Of a stretch of DNA of 64,000 bases, positions 35,127-47,330 are shown piece after piece. The notes under the pieces are model-generated. The model was not told where the DNA came from. It did no database searches and saw nothing but the letters and a program-made list of their open reading frames with translations. This stretch comes from Malus domestica (Eukaryota; Streptophyta; Magnoliopsida; Rosales; Rosaceae). Position numbers and translations under genes: made by a program. The number at the start of each line of letters is the position of its first letter. Positions within the stretch are counted from its first letter, which is position 1. The DNA lies in NCBI RefSeq assembly GCF_042453785.1, contig NC_091661.1, positions 27,023,501 through 27,087,500 of the forward strand, in the 5' to 3' direction.

Positions 35127-35475
35127 AGTGTGTGGATATCACAGCCCACTATTTAATGTTGTTGTATCTAGTTTATTTTAATTTTATTTTTGTATGTATC
35201 CCCTCAAAAGCTCTCCAATTCATTTCACAATTGGATGAACTTGTAGTCAATCCATCCTTTGTAAAATAGGTACACCATTTCCATAAGTATACCACTACGT
35301 AACTAAAACATAAAAAGCACACAATTTAAAAAAAATAAAAAACCAAATCCCCCTAAGAGCCGTCTAGGACCGCCTAGCTCTAGACTGATTTTTCGAAACA
35401 ATTTGCCCTAAATCACAACAAGTCTTTACCGTATAAACCGATTTTTAAAACACTGATTGAGACAATATACGACGC

Positions 35476-35765
35476 ATTGATTGAATAATATAGACTCTTA
35501 GCTCAAAGAAGACCCAGACAATGCCAATCTCGACTAATTATCAATCAGAACAACTGGCAATAGCACTAAACACTTATTCGAAATAGTGGAAGACAAATTT
35601 TTATGAAGAATTCGCAGGATAAAGCCACTCATCTAACCCACTGTACACCCACCACGTGGTCCCCCTAATACCACGGACACGATTGTAAATTCACACATCG
35701 AGAGCAATGCAGAAACCCAACGAACGCAGCGCCGTACGTGAACCCTACCTCCAGCAGCCCACTTT
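35476..35765. other. Upstream flank of the STR7-type gene
   Basis: No separate gene. The last 200 bases become GC-richer and probably include the promoter and 5' UTR of the plus-strand gene. Confidence 0.4.
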
Positions 35766-38043
35766 ATGCTAAGGTGGAGGTCACCTCCATCACTGTCGCT
35801 GAGGATGCTATCGTCACCTCCACTGCACTCCGTGAGTCCTAACCCTAGATTCCACCACGCTTCTTCAATTTCGCCGCCCTCCAATCGACCTCCTCAGCCG
35901 TTCTTCAACCCCAGTAGGATTCCGGTCTCCGATTCTCGCGGCGTCCCTCAAAGCATGACGCTTTCCAGGTGCTTCTCCGGGCCCACCAGTCCGGTCCCGA
36001 TTCCGAGCTCACCCGACTCGGATAACTCGGATTCGCAGATTCTCGTGGTGGTCTCCTTCTACAAGTTCGCTGATTTTCCTGACCATGCGCGCCTGCGGCA
36101 ACCATTGAAGCAGCTCTGCGAAGAACTGGTACCCGCATTTCATCAGCATTTCTGTATTTCTTTAATTTTTAGTTTGTTAATGGTTAATTTCCATGAAATT
36201 TTAAATAAATTGTGGTAATTTCTGCAATGGAAGTAATTTTCAAATCTTTATGCATCGATGGAATATTGGGGATTAAAGCTTTGTTGGATTAGAAAATGTC
36301 GATCTTAATTTTGTTGGCTAATTAGCAAATGATAATTTGATAAAGTTCTGTTTTTGCTGTCAGTTTATTGTCTAAATTCTTAATTTGTGCTTAGCAATTC
36401 TCAAAGGCCTTCATTTTTACTGATTAGAATTTGTTTTACCCTCCCTGAGCTTATGTACTGTGTAGTTCGTACCTTACTAAGCTGATCATGTCCAGCGTGT
36501 TTCAGGCGGTATCATACTTGCACCGGAAGGGATAAACGGGAGCATTTGTGGGACAAGAGAATCGGTGGAGAAAGTTCTTGAGTTCATCCAGAGTGATAAC
36601 CGCCTTGAGGGACTAAGAAGATTGGAGTCACCTGTGAGTCCAGAGGATGAAGCCATCCATCATGGACACACTAGTAGTTCTCCTCTGGCAGCAGGGGAAG
36701 ACGCGCCCTTCAGATGGGATCATGTGAGGGTCAAGTTGAAGAAGGAGGTACGGGTTATAACACAACTTGATCGTGAACTTAGGTGTATATTTTGTTGTTA
36801 TCAGTTGTGAGGTGGTTCTGATTTTCTCATTGCACATGTTTAATCAGATTGTTAGTCTTGGAATGCCTGATGTATCGCCAATTGAAAAGGTCGGAAAGTA
36901 TGTGAGTCCACGGGATTGGAATACATTAATTAGCGATCCAGATACGGTGAGTACTTTCTTTCTTACACTGGTTTCTTTATACGTGTGTCACTGAGCTGTA
37001 ACCAATATGCAGAATGTACTCTGTCCTTTTGTTTTTAAGTTCAGTTATTTTGATTTATGAGTAGTCTAAAGCAAACTAAGCAGTATAATTTCCAACGCTA
37101 CCAAGTGCATTAGAAAAGTTGACCTTCATGACTCTTTTTTAATTCTGGAAAAATCATGTTTTTAACAGCTTGATACTGTGTATATAGAATTTACTGTGTT
37201 TTTATGAAGTTTTGATGAATGATGGCATTTAATTGCAGTCCTAACACATGCATATATCCAGGTAGTTATTGATGTGCGGAATAATTATGAAACTAGAATA
37301 GGGAAGTTCAAAGGAGCAGTTGATCCAAGTACTAAAGCATTCCGGGAGTTCCCATCTTGGGTAGACGATCAGTTTCAACCTTCTGAACCTGAGAATGGTG
37401 ATCCTGAGGTGCAAGTCAAGAGTCCAAATGGAATCCCCAACAATCAGCTGGATACATCAAAACCAAAAACACCTCCGAAGGTTGCCATGTACTGTACTGG
37501 GGGCATTAGATGTGAGAAAGCTTCAAGTTTCCTCCTCAGCAAAGGCTTCGAAGAGGTGAATATCTTTCAAGTTGTATTTATTTTATGCCACAAATCTTAT
37601 CTGTAGGAATGGATTAGTTTGTGAAGGTTAAAACGAACTTGGCTGATAGTTTGATTTGGACCATCTGTGTTTCTCAGGTCTATCATCTAGAAGGTGGAAT
37701 TCTGAAGTATCTTGAGGAAGTTCCGCCGACAGAGAGCCTGTGGGAGGGAGAGTGCTTCGTCTTTGACAAGAGGGTCTCAGTTGAGCATGGCTTAGCACAG
37801 GGAACTCACAAGTTATGCTATGGGTGTAAGCAACCAGTCAGCGATGCAGATATGGAGTCTCCTCAGTGGGAATACGGAGTTACTTGTCCGTACTGTTTCT
37901 CGTCAAAATCTGATGAAGAGAAGGAGAGGGCACGAGCTCGACAAAGGCAGTTTGAGACATGGGGGATCATTGGTGGTCCGGACAAGGGACGCAAACCGGA
38001 TAGTATCAAGCAGAACGCTACTCAACTTTCAAATTCAGTTTAA
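35766..38043 (+). CDS. STR7: Rhodanese-like/TrhO-family protein, probable plastid STR7, 457 aa
   Basis: Exons are 35766-36128, 36496-36747, 36848-36946, 37262-37555 and 37678-38043. All introns are GT-AG and each exon is a whole number of codons (458 in total with TAA). The N-terminus is serine/proline/arginine-rich without acidic residues, like a transit peptide. It is followed by an acylphosphatase-like part ([27 protein letters not shown]). The rhodanese domain ([19 protein letters not shown]) has its active-site cysteine in [14 protein letters not shown] Cys-rich C-terminus follows ([14 protein letters not shown]). Bacterial TrhO with this layout hydroxylates uridine-34 of tRNA, and an organellar tRNA or sulfur-transfer role is inferred. 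Arabidopsis has two close members, STR7 (At2g40760) and STR8 (At1g17850); STR7 is preferred only from neighbouring genes. A second in-frame ATG lies at 35805. Confidence 0.9.
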
Positions 38044-38764
38044 ATAGAGACGTAGGGAAGAAGAAAAGAATGTTTCGAAAATCGACATGGACATGTTGAA
38101 TGATAAATCAGGCGTGAGATGTTTTTTTTTGTTAAGAGTCTAGCAACTGAAATGTTGCAAACTCCCACATGTAGCTGGTTTTCTTGATTCTTCGTTTCGA
38201 ATGCGGTTTAGAGGATAAGTTCTTGGGTAAGGGGGTGCAGCTTCTAATGAAAGTCGAACTTGCAACTTTTCGCTTACTAGACACAAACTTGAGTGCAGAT
38301 GAGACAGACACGAATTTGAGTGCCTACGAGATGCATTGCTCTAGTGAACTTAGCTAAATTCATATGACGCTGTTACACACTCGTCATGTGATCAATTTGA
38401 GATGTTTGTTTTATAGGCCCAACTCCATGTCGCTCTTCGTAGTTTTGGCCCATGAGAGTCGCATTCGAAACAGAATTTTACACGGTCAATTCAAATACTG
38501 GAAAAACAAAACAAAATGATTAAAAAAGAAAAAGAAAAAGAAATAAAGAGACGTTTATTAATTGAGATGATTTCTGGGTCCCACAACCATCAGAACAATC
38601 CAACGGTGAACGATTGATGATCAAGTGATACCGACCGCACCGGAAGGTTCTAGCTTTATTGTGTAGGGAACATTCTAGCAGTGACATGAGAAACAAAGAT
38701 TTCGCTCATTTAATTTGTGTGACTTTGAGAGGGTTAGGGCTGAGAATACAGAAAGTCGGAGCAA
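38044..38764. other. Spacer between STR7-type and QCR10-type genes
   Basis: It holds a 3' UTR followed by the QCR10 promoter and 5' UTR. No other gene is seen. Confidence 0.4.
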
Positions 38765-40313
38765 ATGGCAGGTGAATTAAGTATGTTCAAGTTCGTGAAG
38801 CCAAGGCTTCGTCCCCATACTACCGATCTCCAAGCCGCCGTCGGGTGGGGCGTTGCCGCCTTCACCGGTGCGCTTTGGCTCGTCCAGGTCTGTAAATCCC
38901 CATCACTGTCACTTCGATTTTCCATGCCCTCTGTTTGATCGCGCCCTTTGTCTTCTTTTTTAAATCAAATAATTCATTTCACGTGTGCAAATTTGATCAA
39001 AGGTTATTAGAAATCCATGTTTTATTTAAAGAATTGTAGCATTAAGATTGCGGATGATCATTGATCTAAAAATTTTCGATTAGTGCCAATTTAGGTGCTA
39101 GGCGACTGGTCATCCGTTTGAAACGTTTGAGAAGAAAAAAAATAAAAAATAAATCGGCGCATGCCTAGTCCACGTAGATCCTAGGTTGCAAGTCTAATTT
39201 ATTATGAAATTTTAACGAAAATCTTCTATACTATTTATTTTAATAAAAAAATTATATTTTTATACTAAAAAGTTAATTATTTTACTTTTTATTTTAGTTA
39301 AAATTTAAAGTTTTTAAATTTTTATCACTAGTTTTCCTTTTATTTTTTCAATAAAGTGTGTTGTTCAATACTTGAATCAATGTTTTCAATATGTAAGTGG
39401 CATTTTACCACAATGGTGGCAGTGTTAAGCCTTTGCATGATTGTTTGGGTTTAAACTCCGTCGTTGGTAGTTAATTTAATATCTAATATAACAAAATCTA
39501 TCGATTGACAAAAAAAAATATATGTTCTAATACTTTATCTATATGTTATTCAATTGTACAATTTATGTATAGAAGAAATTTAATTAAAATTATAAAAAAA
39601 ACTGCCTAGCCGCCGACTAGCGCCTTCTAAAACCTTGTGGATGATGAATCCATTTGCATGAAAACGAAGGATTGGACTGTATATTTTTCTGTATTTCTGT
39701 GTTGTTGCTTTTAATTGTTGATAACTACAGCTGATTTCCATGGATTCACATTCTGATGTATGTGCCTGATAAAAAAAAAAAAAAAAATCCGATGAATGTG
39801 TTTTCTGATTGAGTTGTCTGCTTGTTGCTGAAACTTTGATCGGTTTAAAAATTTCGAAATCACGCGAAAACTGTTTTCAGCTGAAAAGATACCGAGTACC
39901 ACATCTGGAGATTTGTTTTCATTTGCTATGTGTGAGAATTTAAAAAAAAGAAAAGGTTTTGGATGAAAAGTGAAGGAATTGAAATCATTAGCGGATGATT
40001 ATAATCGTGTGAAAGTAAAGAATTAAAATCATTAGCTCTCGTAGCGCCATTTTGCTGGACTTGTGTTGGCAGATGCTTTTGAGATTTATGCTTGGATGAA
40101 ATCCATCTACATTTTGGTGCACAAGATGCAATTTATCTTGTTATCGTTGTTAATTTTCTTTAATTTCAACCCGTCGGTAGTTTCGTGAACTTCTCCGAGC
40201 TCTGGTAAGTTATTAACCGAACAATTAAGTCTAATAGTTTATGATTCTATTTGCAGCCATTTGATTGGATTAGGAAGACGTTTATTGAGAAGCCGGAGCC
40301 CGAAGCTAAGTGA
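38765..40313 (+). CDS. Cytochrome bc1 complex 6.7-kDa subunit (QCR10-like), 59 aa
   Basis: Exons are 38765-38887 and 40257-40313, with a 1.37-kb GT-AG intron between them. The product is 59 residues. It starts MAGELSMFKFVKPRLRP and has one membrane-spanning stretch (about residues 24-41, AAVGWGVAAFTGALWLVQ). It ends PFDWIRKTFIEKPEPEAK. Length, the AxGWG...GA(L/I)W and QPFxWI(R/K)KTF patterns and the tail match the plant ubiquinol-cytochrome c reductase 6.7-kDa subunit (Arabidopsis At2g40765). It would sit in the mitochondrial inner membrane as an accessory part of complex III. The gene is too small to be found by length alone. Confidence 0.87.
39211..39345 (+). mobile_element. MITE family C, copy 3 (diverged), in the QCR10 intron
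   Basis: TTTTAACGAAAATCTTCTAT, TACTATTTATTTTAA, TTTTTATACTAAAAAGTTAA and ATTTTAGTTAAAATTTAAAG follow the order of the copy at 30470-30620 but with more changes. Confidence 0.5.
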
Positions 40314-41592
40314 GGAAGGGAATCGAACATTCTGGTAAAACTTTTGGGTTTCTGTTTTGTGGACTGATATAACCATGGGACATCATGTTTTGATGAGACT
40401 ACAGTTGAAGAGTTTATGCAAATAATCTTGTACTTTCGTACCCTTGATCGTCGTTTATTACATGTTGATCGTTGTTAATTACGTGTTGATCATCGTTAAT
40501 TACATGCGAAGGCCTTTCTGTGCATTATTTTACTAATGATAGCGTCTTTGTATGTGCATTCTTGCTATTTACTTTCTTTTTAGCTGTGTTTTGTTTGGCA
40601 TGTGAATGTGATCTCCTAACCCTGTTGAAAATAAATAAGCATATGAAATTCACACGTTATGTAAATGAGCAAGCCGTTCTTTAGCCATTCCTTCTACAGA
40701 TACAAATTACAGTCTGACGTGTGTATGAAAACTTTTCTTTTTTTTATTTTAATCGAGTTAAAAATGATTTGCATTTCAAGGAAAATCGTTTATTTTCGTG
40801 TCCGAAAGTGATTTGAAGTTGAAGAGAAATCACTTCTTAATAGCTTTTTCTGTCGAAATTTGGGAGTTTCTAAAATCTAATTTGTATATAGAACGACACT
40901 CATGCAATAAGAAGTGATTCTCACACCTCTTCTCTTTTGTCTATCATTTGGATTGAATAAAGAAAAATCAAGAGACATAAATAAAGAGAGAAGTGCAGCA
41001 GGAAAGTTAAAGTGACTCTCGTGCAATATTTTTGTATTTGGGTACCTGGCTTGGATAAGCTAATTTATTTATTTAATTTAGAAGTTTTATATTTGATTTT
41101 CGTTAAAAGTGAATATGAACTACGAGTTTATTGTGAGGCTAAGTCATTCTTTACCAAAGTTCGTTATACAAGTGGTCATTTACTACAGTAGTGAAAATGT
41201 GTTGAGTTTTTGTATGATGCCGTGAGTTCAAATCCTGTTAAGAACTAATCTAACATTTAATCTGACGAAATTTGTTGTTTGATAAAAAAAAAATTTAAAA
41301 TAAAAAGGAAAAGGCAAAAGCGTGCGAAAGTAACGAACTAAATCTGTGGATTCCTGTTCTTTTTCTAATTTTAGGTTTTGGTGGTAGGTGTGGTACTCAA
41401 GAAGGCGCGTAGCAAAAGTAAGAGAAATGGTAACAAACAGAAAAACCGAACCCTAAAGCACACGTGCCACAACATGGGCCGTTGATCTCCCGATCACAGT
41501 AGGATTTAGTCTAAACGTTTGCGTCGCCTCTCGAAACAGAAGAGGAAATTTTATCGTAAGCGAAATAAAGGACTTTCGACAGTCCCAACGAC

Positions 41593-41633
<41 letters not shown>

Positions 41634-41755
41634 AGTTTCTCACTCCTCCCCGTCGATTCGATTTCTAGGTTTTCTGGGTTTTTTCCCCTTCGATTCACTT
41701 ATCAAAGGGTGGATTTTGGAATTCAATTTGGAGGAAGAATTGCGAATTGGGGGCG
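40314..41755. other. Spacer between QCR10-type and TFIIS genes
   Basis: AT-rich, no ORF of note. It ends with the TFIIS promoter and a CT-rich 5' UTR. Confidence 0.4.
41592..41628. repeat. (CT)n microsatellite in the TFIIS 5' UTR
   Basis: A CT run lies about 130-165 bases before the ATG on the coding strand, a common feature of plant leader sequences. Confidence 0.9.
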
Positions 41756-43404
41756 ATGGAGAAGGATCTTCTGGAGCTGTTCGACGCCGTGAAGAAATCG
41801 GCGGACGCCGCCACATCTTGCGACGGAGGAGCCGAGGAAAGCGAATGCCTTGAGGCCTTCGAGCAGCTCAATAATTTTCCCGTCACTCATCAAATCCTCG
41901 TCTCAACCCAAGTATGTTCCTTTTTCTTTTTTCCCCCAATTTAATTTGAATTTAGGTTTCATTTTTCAGGTCAAATTATTGTTTTGATTTTATTCTTCAC
42001 TGTTAATTCAATTACTCACATCTAGATAACATGAATCAGTATCTGATCTGAAAGTTTTTATTTTTTATTTTTTATTTTTATTTTTTTAAGAAATTTGGTA
42101 GACTATAACAATTTGAACTTATCATTCATAAATCAGAAATTATTTGCCCTAATTTGAGATATCATATTGGTATTTTATCTTATATGGATTCAACTGTTTC
42201 CGAAACGATGGTATGCAGTTTCAGTTCTTAGAGACGTAGATTATATCTGCATTTAGGATTGAATTGAAGTTCTGTATCTTGATGTCCCGCCCCAGGCACT
42301 TGTCTGTTTAGGCCCCGAAAATGCTGCATTGTCTATATCTTTTGCTATGGTGCATGGTTGGAAAGGCATCAAATTGGATTTGAAGCTTGTTCTTCTGACG
42401 TTTGATATGTAATTTTTCAGGTTGGAAAGCGTCTTCGACATCTCACAAAACATCCTAGAAAAAAAATACAATCGGTTGCTTCAGGCCTTTTGGAGAAATG
42501 GAAAGAGATTGTTATGAGCGAGGTAGGGAAAAATGTGAAAAATGGAAACTTGGAAAGAATAGACTCTCTAAAACGTGATTCTCCACGTGCCGACAGCCCC
42601 AGGCCTGAGAAGGTTCAGAAGACATCTGCTGTGAAGGTTGAGAAGGTTTCCAAGGCTGAACCTGTTGAGGTTAAGAAGGTTGATCGTGATGTCAAACCAA
42701 GCTCTGAGAAAGCTTATAGTTCCGGAACTGTCAAAGCAGAAAGAAAGGTTCAAAATGTTAATCCTGTCAAGACTGAGAAAGCTGCTTCAGTGGAGAATGT
42801 GAAGGATGAAAAGGTAGCCAAAGACGTGAAGAAACCAGCACTGAACTCTTCTGGTCCCCCAAAGTTAACCTCTATGATTAAGTGTAATGATACAGCTCGG
42901 GACAAAGTGAGGGTACTGCTGCATGAGGCTTTGTCCAAGGTTTCTGAGGAGGGTGATGAAAGGTTTGTGGATGAGGTGAATGCAGCTGATCCTATTCGAG
43001 TTGCTGTCACTGTGGAATCTGTGCTGTTTGAGAACTGGGGTGGTTCCACCGGCTCCCAGAAGGCTAAGTATCGATCTTTGATTTTCAACCTGAAGGACCA
43101 AAAGAATCCAGATTTCCGCAGAAAAGTTCTGCTTGGACATATCGAGGCAGAGAGGCTCGTGGACCTGTCAACAGCGGAAATGGCAAGTGATCAGAGGCAA
43201 GAGGAGAACCAAAAGCTTGAACAAAAAGCATTGTTTGAGTGCGAGCGTGGAGGTGCACCAAAAGCCACAACCGATCAATTCAAATGCGGTCGATGTGGAC
43301 AGCGCAAGACCACTTACTACCAAATGCAGACCCGGAGTGCGGATGAACCTATGACAACGTATGTAACATGTGTAAACTGCAATAATCGTTGGAAGTTCTG
43401 TTAG
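41756..43404 (+). CDS. TFIIS: Transcription elongation factor TFIIS, 379 aa
   Basis: Exons are 41756-41911 and 42421-43404, with one GT-AG intron and 380 codons including TAG. Domain I (LW/TFIIS N-terminal bundle) covers about residues 1-80 (LEAFEQLNNFPVTHQILVS, then VGKRLRHLTKHPRKKI, SGLLEKWKEIV). A lysine-rich, repetitive linker follows (residues 90-180). The central Pol II-binding domain covers about 185-310 (DTARDKVRVLLHEAL, YRSLIFNLKDQKNPDFRRKV, LSTAEMASDQRQ). The C-terminal zinc ribbon has two C-x2-C pairs (FKCGRCGQR, VTCVNCNNRW) and the acidic hairpin RSADEPMTT that enters the polymerase. TFIIS stimulates transcript cleavage so that backtracked Pol II can resume. Length equals that of Arabidopsis TFIIS (At2g38560, about 378 aa). 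All catalytic residues are present. Confidence 0.96.
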
Positions 43405-43846
43405 GGATTCTTGTAGGAGCCATGGACATTTTATTGCCGTTTCGACGTCATAAGAGTCATAAAACGAGCAGTTTGTACCGTGGTTGTCGGATTAGGGCAG
43501 TTGGACGAATGGGAACTAGTCGGACGGATGGATCCGGTTCAGAATCTTGTAGCATATAGAATTCTTTGGTTGATCATGTTTTCTTCTTCTAGGGTTGTTA
43601 GGCTTAATTTGTTTGCTTTTTATTGAGTCGACTCTTTTATTTCGTTTCACCGATGATTAATAATTTCATATTGCTGTGTTATTGTGAATGATATTCCCGG
43701 CTAGGGATGGTGTTTCAGGTTGTGTTGTGTTGTTTTTGTTGTGAGTTACCAGAGGAGGTTAGTTTCAATCTTTAGAGTTCCACTCTCGTTTTCTCTTTCT
43801 GCACTTTTCTTGTTTGTGTCCCGTGATTCTTTTTAGTTTATTACAA
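43405..43846. other. 3' UTR of TFIIS and short spacer
   Basis: No ORF. It ends where the LINE fragment begins. Confidence 0.4.
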
Positions 43847-44446
43847 CAACAACAAAGCCTTTTCCCACTAAGTGGGGTCGGCTATATGAATCCTAGAACG
43901 CCATTGCGCTCGGTTTTGTGTCATGTCCTCCGTTAGATCCAAGTACTCAAGTCTTTTCTTAGGGTCTCTTCCAAAGTTTTCCTAGGTCTTCACCCCTTCG
44001 GCCCTGAACCTCTGTCCCGTAGTTACATTTTCGAACCGGAGCGTCAGTAGGCCTTCTTTGCACATGTCCAAACCACCGGAACCGATTTTCTCTCATATTT
44101 CCTTCAATTTTGGCTACTCCTACTTTACCTCAGATATCCTCATTCCCAATCTTATCATTTCTCGTGTGCCCATACATCCCACGAAGCATCCTCATCTCCG
44201 CTACACCCATTTTGTGTACGTGTTGATGCTTCACCGCCCAACATTCTGTGCCATACAGCATCGCCGGCCTTATTGCCGTCCTATAAAATTTTCCCTTGAG
44301 CTTCAGTGGCCTACGACGGTCACACAACACGCTGGATGCACTCTTACACTTCATCCATCCAGCTTGTATTCTATGGTTGAGATCTCCATCTAATTCTCCG
44401 TTCTCTTACAAGATAGATCCTAGGTAGCGAAAACGGTCACTTTTTG
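43847..44446 (-). mobile_element. 3' fragment of an RTE-type LINE
   Basis: On the minus strand this is the last ~600 bp of the LINE seen again at 48263-51515: the frames [20 protein letters not shown] and [12 protein letters not shown] match, with frameshifts. It ends in a (TTG)n tail (plus strand TTACAACAACAACAAAG at 43848), typical of RTE elements. The 5' part is missing, as usual for LINE insertions. Confidence 0.85.
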
Positions 44447-45879
44447 TGATTTTCGCTAGATTGCTTCGGTCATTAGTGTGGATAAGTATATAAATGGATA
44501 GAGATAGGAAAACAAACACAAGATGTACGTGGTTCACCCAGATTGGCTACGTCCACGGAATAGAGGAGTTCTCATTAATTGTGAAGGGTTTACACAAGTA
44601 CATATGTTCAAGCTCTCCTTTAGTGAGTACAAGTGAATGATATAGTACAAATGACATTAGGAAATATTGTGGGAGAATGATCTCGTAACCACGAAACTTC
44701 TAAGTACCGGAGTGTGGTATCGTCTTGACTTTCCTTATCTGTCTCATAGGTAGATGTGGCATCTTCTCTGGAAGTACTCTTCCTCCATCCAGGGGTGGTA
44801 TCTGTAACTGGTGGAGATGCACAAGGTAATGTATCAATGTCACTTGAAGCTTACTTGTAGTTTCAGGCTTGGTCAAACGCGATACAAACCATGTAGTAGG
44901 AGTCCCCCAAGTCGCCGAGCTAGGGGATCTGCTGAAAGAGGTGACAGAAAAGGTAAGCAATCAGAGCTCCGACTGATTGTTCACATTCTCCCTATCTTGC
45001 AGGCAGCATGAAGGATAAAGAGAAGAAAAATGAGAAAAGATGATATGGGATACTTTTGCTTTTGAAGAAGTAACTTTCCACAGGCTTATTCTTGAACTGG
45101 GCTGGAGGGTTTTCTGGTTTCCTCCAGAGTATAAGGCCGACTGAAGAATTTGAGGGTCAAAACAAGTCCATCAAATCTAGAGTACGTTCGACCCTGCTGA
45201 TATGGGATACTTTTGCTTTTGACAGAGTAGTGGATGTATCGGCACGTGTGCTGTTACGCTTGTCTCCACATGCTTCCTTGTATCCTTCTCACTTGCCCTA
45301 TCTGTTCCTCAGGCAGATGCGGTATCTTCCATGGAAGCATAAGATGTTGAAGATGAGTACTCGAGAGCAATGCCAGGTAAGTAATCAGGTAAGGGGTTCC
45401 AGGCAGTCAGTTCATGGCTGGAAGCTTGATTCCAAGTGCTGACTGATTGCTCTCTTTCTCATTGTCTTGCAGGTAAGAACAAGGCAAAGGGAAAAGACAG
45501 GGAAAAAGCATGATATGGGATACTCTTGCTTTTAACCCTGATGATATGAGATATTCTTGCTCTAGTATAGCTTGTTTACAGAGGTATAATCGGGGGGAAA
45601 GAAAGCTGAATATTTCGAAAGGCTTCGTTGGGAGTGCCCTCTCAGATAAGAGGAAGGGTTGAGCATTTTTACAGGTCTGCCTGTCCGTTGGGGATGAAGG
45701 TCGACATATATAGGAGTCTCCCTAACATTAAGTAATAATGCTATTCCTTTACCCTGCTTGGTCATAGCACGGTAGTGGGAGCTGCCAGCTTCACAAGTTT
45801 TAACTCTGTCAGAGCACTTTGAAAAAGTGGTCTGTGGTATCTGGAAAGCTGATGTTGCGTGTGAAGATTATAGACAAGT

Positions 45880-46050
45880 TTTATCCAAGGAGATCCAGCT
45901 CTTGAAGTTGGGAAAGTGGTGCCTCTTCAGTTTTCGAACAAGCAATCCTGTCGGGGATCTGGCTCTCGAGATTCGGAGAACGATGCCTCTTCGTTTTTTG
46001 AGAAAGCAATCTTGCTGGGGGTCTGGTTCTCGAGATTCGGAGAACGGTGT
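45880..46050. repeat. Tandem repeat, about 75-bp unit
   Basis: CTGG(C/T)TCTCGAGATTCGGAGA and the following CTCTTCG(T/A)TTTTTGAGAAAG recur at about 75-bp steps. The unit is related to part of the 218-bp unit that follows. Confidence 0.75.
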
Positions 46051-46703
46051 CTTCGATTTTTGAGAAAGTAATCATGTTGGAAGTCTGGCTCTTGAGATTC
46101 GAAGGGCGGTGCCTATTCGATTTTGGAGCAAGCAATCTTGTTGGGAGTGTTTTCTCGAATGTGAGTAAAGGTTAGGCATGTTTGCTAGTCTACCTTGCCA
46201 CGAAGCACAGAGGTTGACACACAGGGAATTTCCAATTATCCAGCAGTGGTACTGTTCCTTTACCATCTCTTCGATTTTTGAGAAAGTAATCATGTTAGGA
46301 GTCTGGCTCTCGAGATTCGGAGGGCGGTGCCTCTTCGATTTTGGAGCAAGCAATCTTGTTGGGGGTGTTTTCTCGAATGTGAGTAAAGGTTGGGCATGTT
46401 TGCTAGTTTACCTTGCCACGAAGCACAGAGGTTGACACATAGGGACTTTCCAATTATCCAGCAGTGGTACTGTTCCTTTACACTCTCTTCGATTTTTGAG
46501 AAAGTAATCATGTTGGGAGTCTGGCTCTCGAGATTCGGAGGGCGGTGCCTCTTCGATTTTGGAGCAAGCAATCTTGTTGGGAGTGTTTTCTCGAATGTGA
46601 GTAAAGGTTGGGCATGTTTGCTAGTCCACCTTGCCACGAAGCACAGAGGTTGACACACCGGGACTTTCCAATTATCCAGCAGTGGTACTGTTCCTTTACC
46701 CTT
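46051..46703. repeat. Tandem repeat, 218-bp unit, 3 copies
   Basis: CTTCGATTTTTGAGAAAGTA begins units at 46051, 46269 and 46487, an exact 218-bp spacing. Units are over 90 percent alike by eye and open on both strands, which creates the repetitive 85-120 codon frames here. These frames are not genes. Confidence 0.95.
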
Positions 46704-47026
46704 GTGGGTAATAATATGATAGCTAGACCTTCAAAATTTATGTGTCTAAACTTTGTTAGTGTTGTTTCTTTGCTATTCTTTTACCCTTCTTGGTCAGAGC
46801 GATGTAGTGAGAGCTGCAAGCTTCACGTGTCTCAACTTTATCAGAGAACTTTGGCAAAGTTATATGTGGTATCCATGAGCTACTGTTGTGTGTGGGAAGT
46901 GGGTGATTGAACAGTATGATTCATGTGCTTTCTACTTCGCCAGAAATCTTCGACAGAATGCCCATAATTTCCGCAAAGCTGAGTGTGTGTGTGACAGGTG
47001 CTGACAAGGCTGGAAAAGTAGGTGCC

Positions 47027-47190
47027 TCTTCGATTTCTGAGATCGGCCCTCGTGGTCTCTGAGCAGCCCAGCTTTTGAGAAAGCAAGCCTCTTCGATTTC
47101 TGAGATCGACCCTCGTGGTCTCTGAGCAACCCAGCTTTTGAGAAAGCAAACGCCTCTTCGATTTCTGAGCAGGCGCCTCTTCGATTTCTG
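47027..47190. repeat. Tandem repeat, about 66-bp unit, 2.4 copies
   Basis: GCCTCTTCGATTTCTGAG starts the units and is followed by ATCG(G/A)CCCTCGTGGTCTC and CAGCTTTTGAGAAAGCAA. The last two units are shortened. Confidence 0.85.
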
Positions 47191-47330
47191 AAGCTTCGTC
47201 GAGTGCAGATTTTTATAGGGGCTGACATTAAGTTCCAAAGCACACTTGAATATCCACCAGTAGAAGCTCCATTCTTGCACTTCTAAGATCTTGATTTGTC
47301 CGACCTCTTCTCTTTTCAACACCTTTGAAA

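Larger units (their letters stand above)
32276..35475. repeat. Segmental tandem duplication, right copy (interrupted three times)
   Basis: After removal of the elements at 32817-33475, 33527-34849 and 35021-35126, the remaining ~1.1 kb aligns by eye, in order, with 31255-32275. Examples are GGACATTC(A/G)GATTTTTATTG, TCAGTAGAGCGATGACATTA, GGTTCTAAAA, GAATTCACAAAGTAC and GAACTTGTAGTCAATCC. Confidence 0.8.

Noticed and set aside
46072..46658. Several 85-122 codon frames on both strands
   Set aside because: They repeat with the 218-bp tandem unit and are open on both strands, as expected from repetition and not coding selection.
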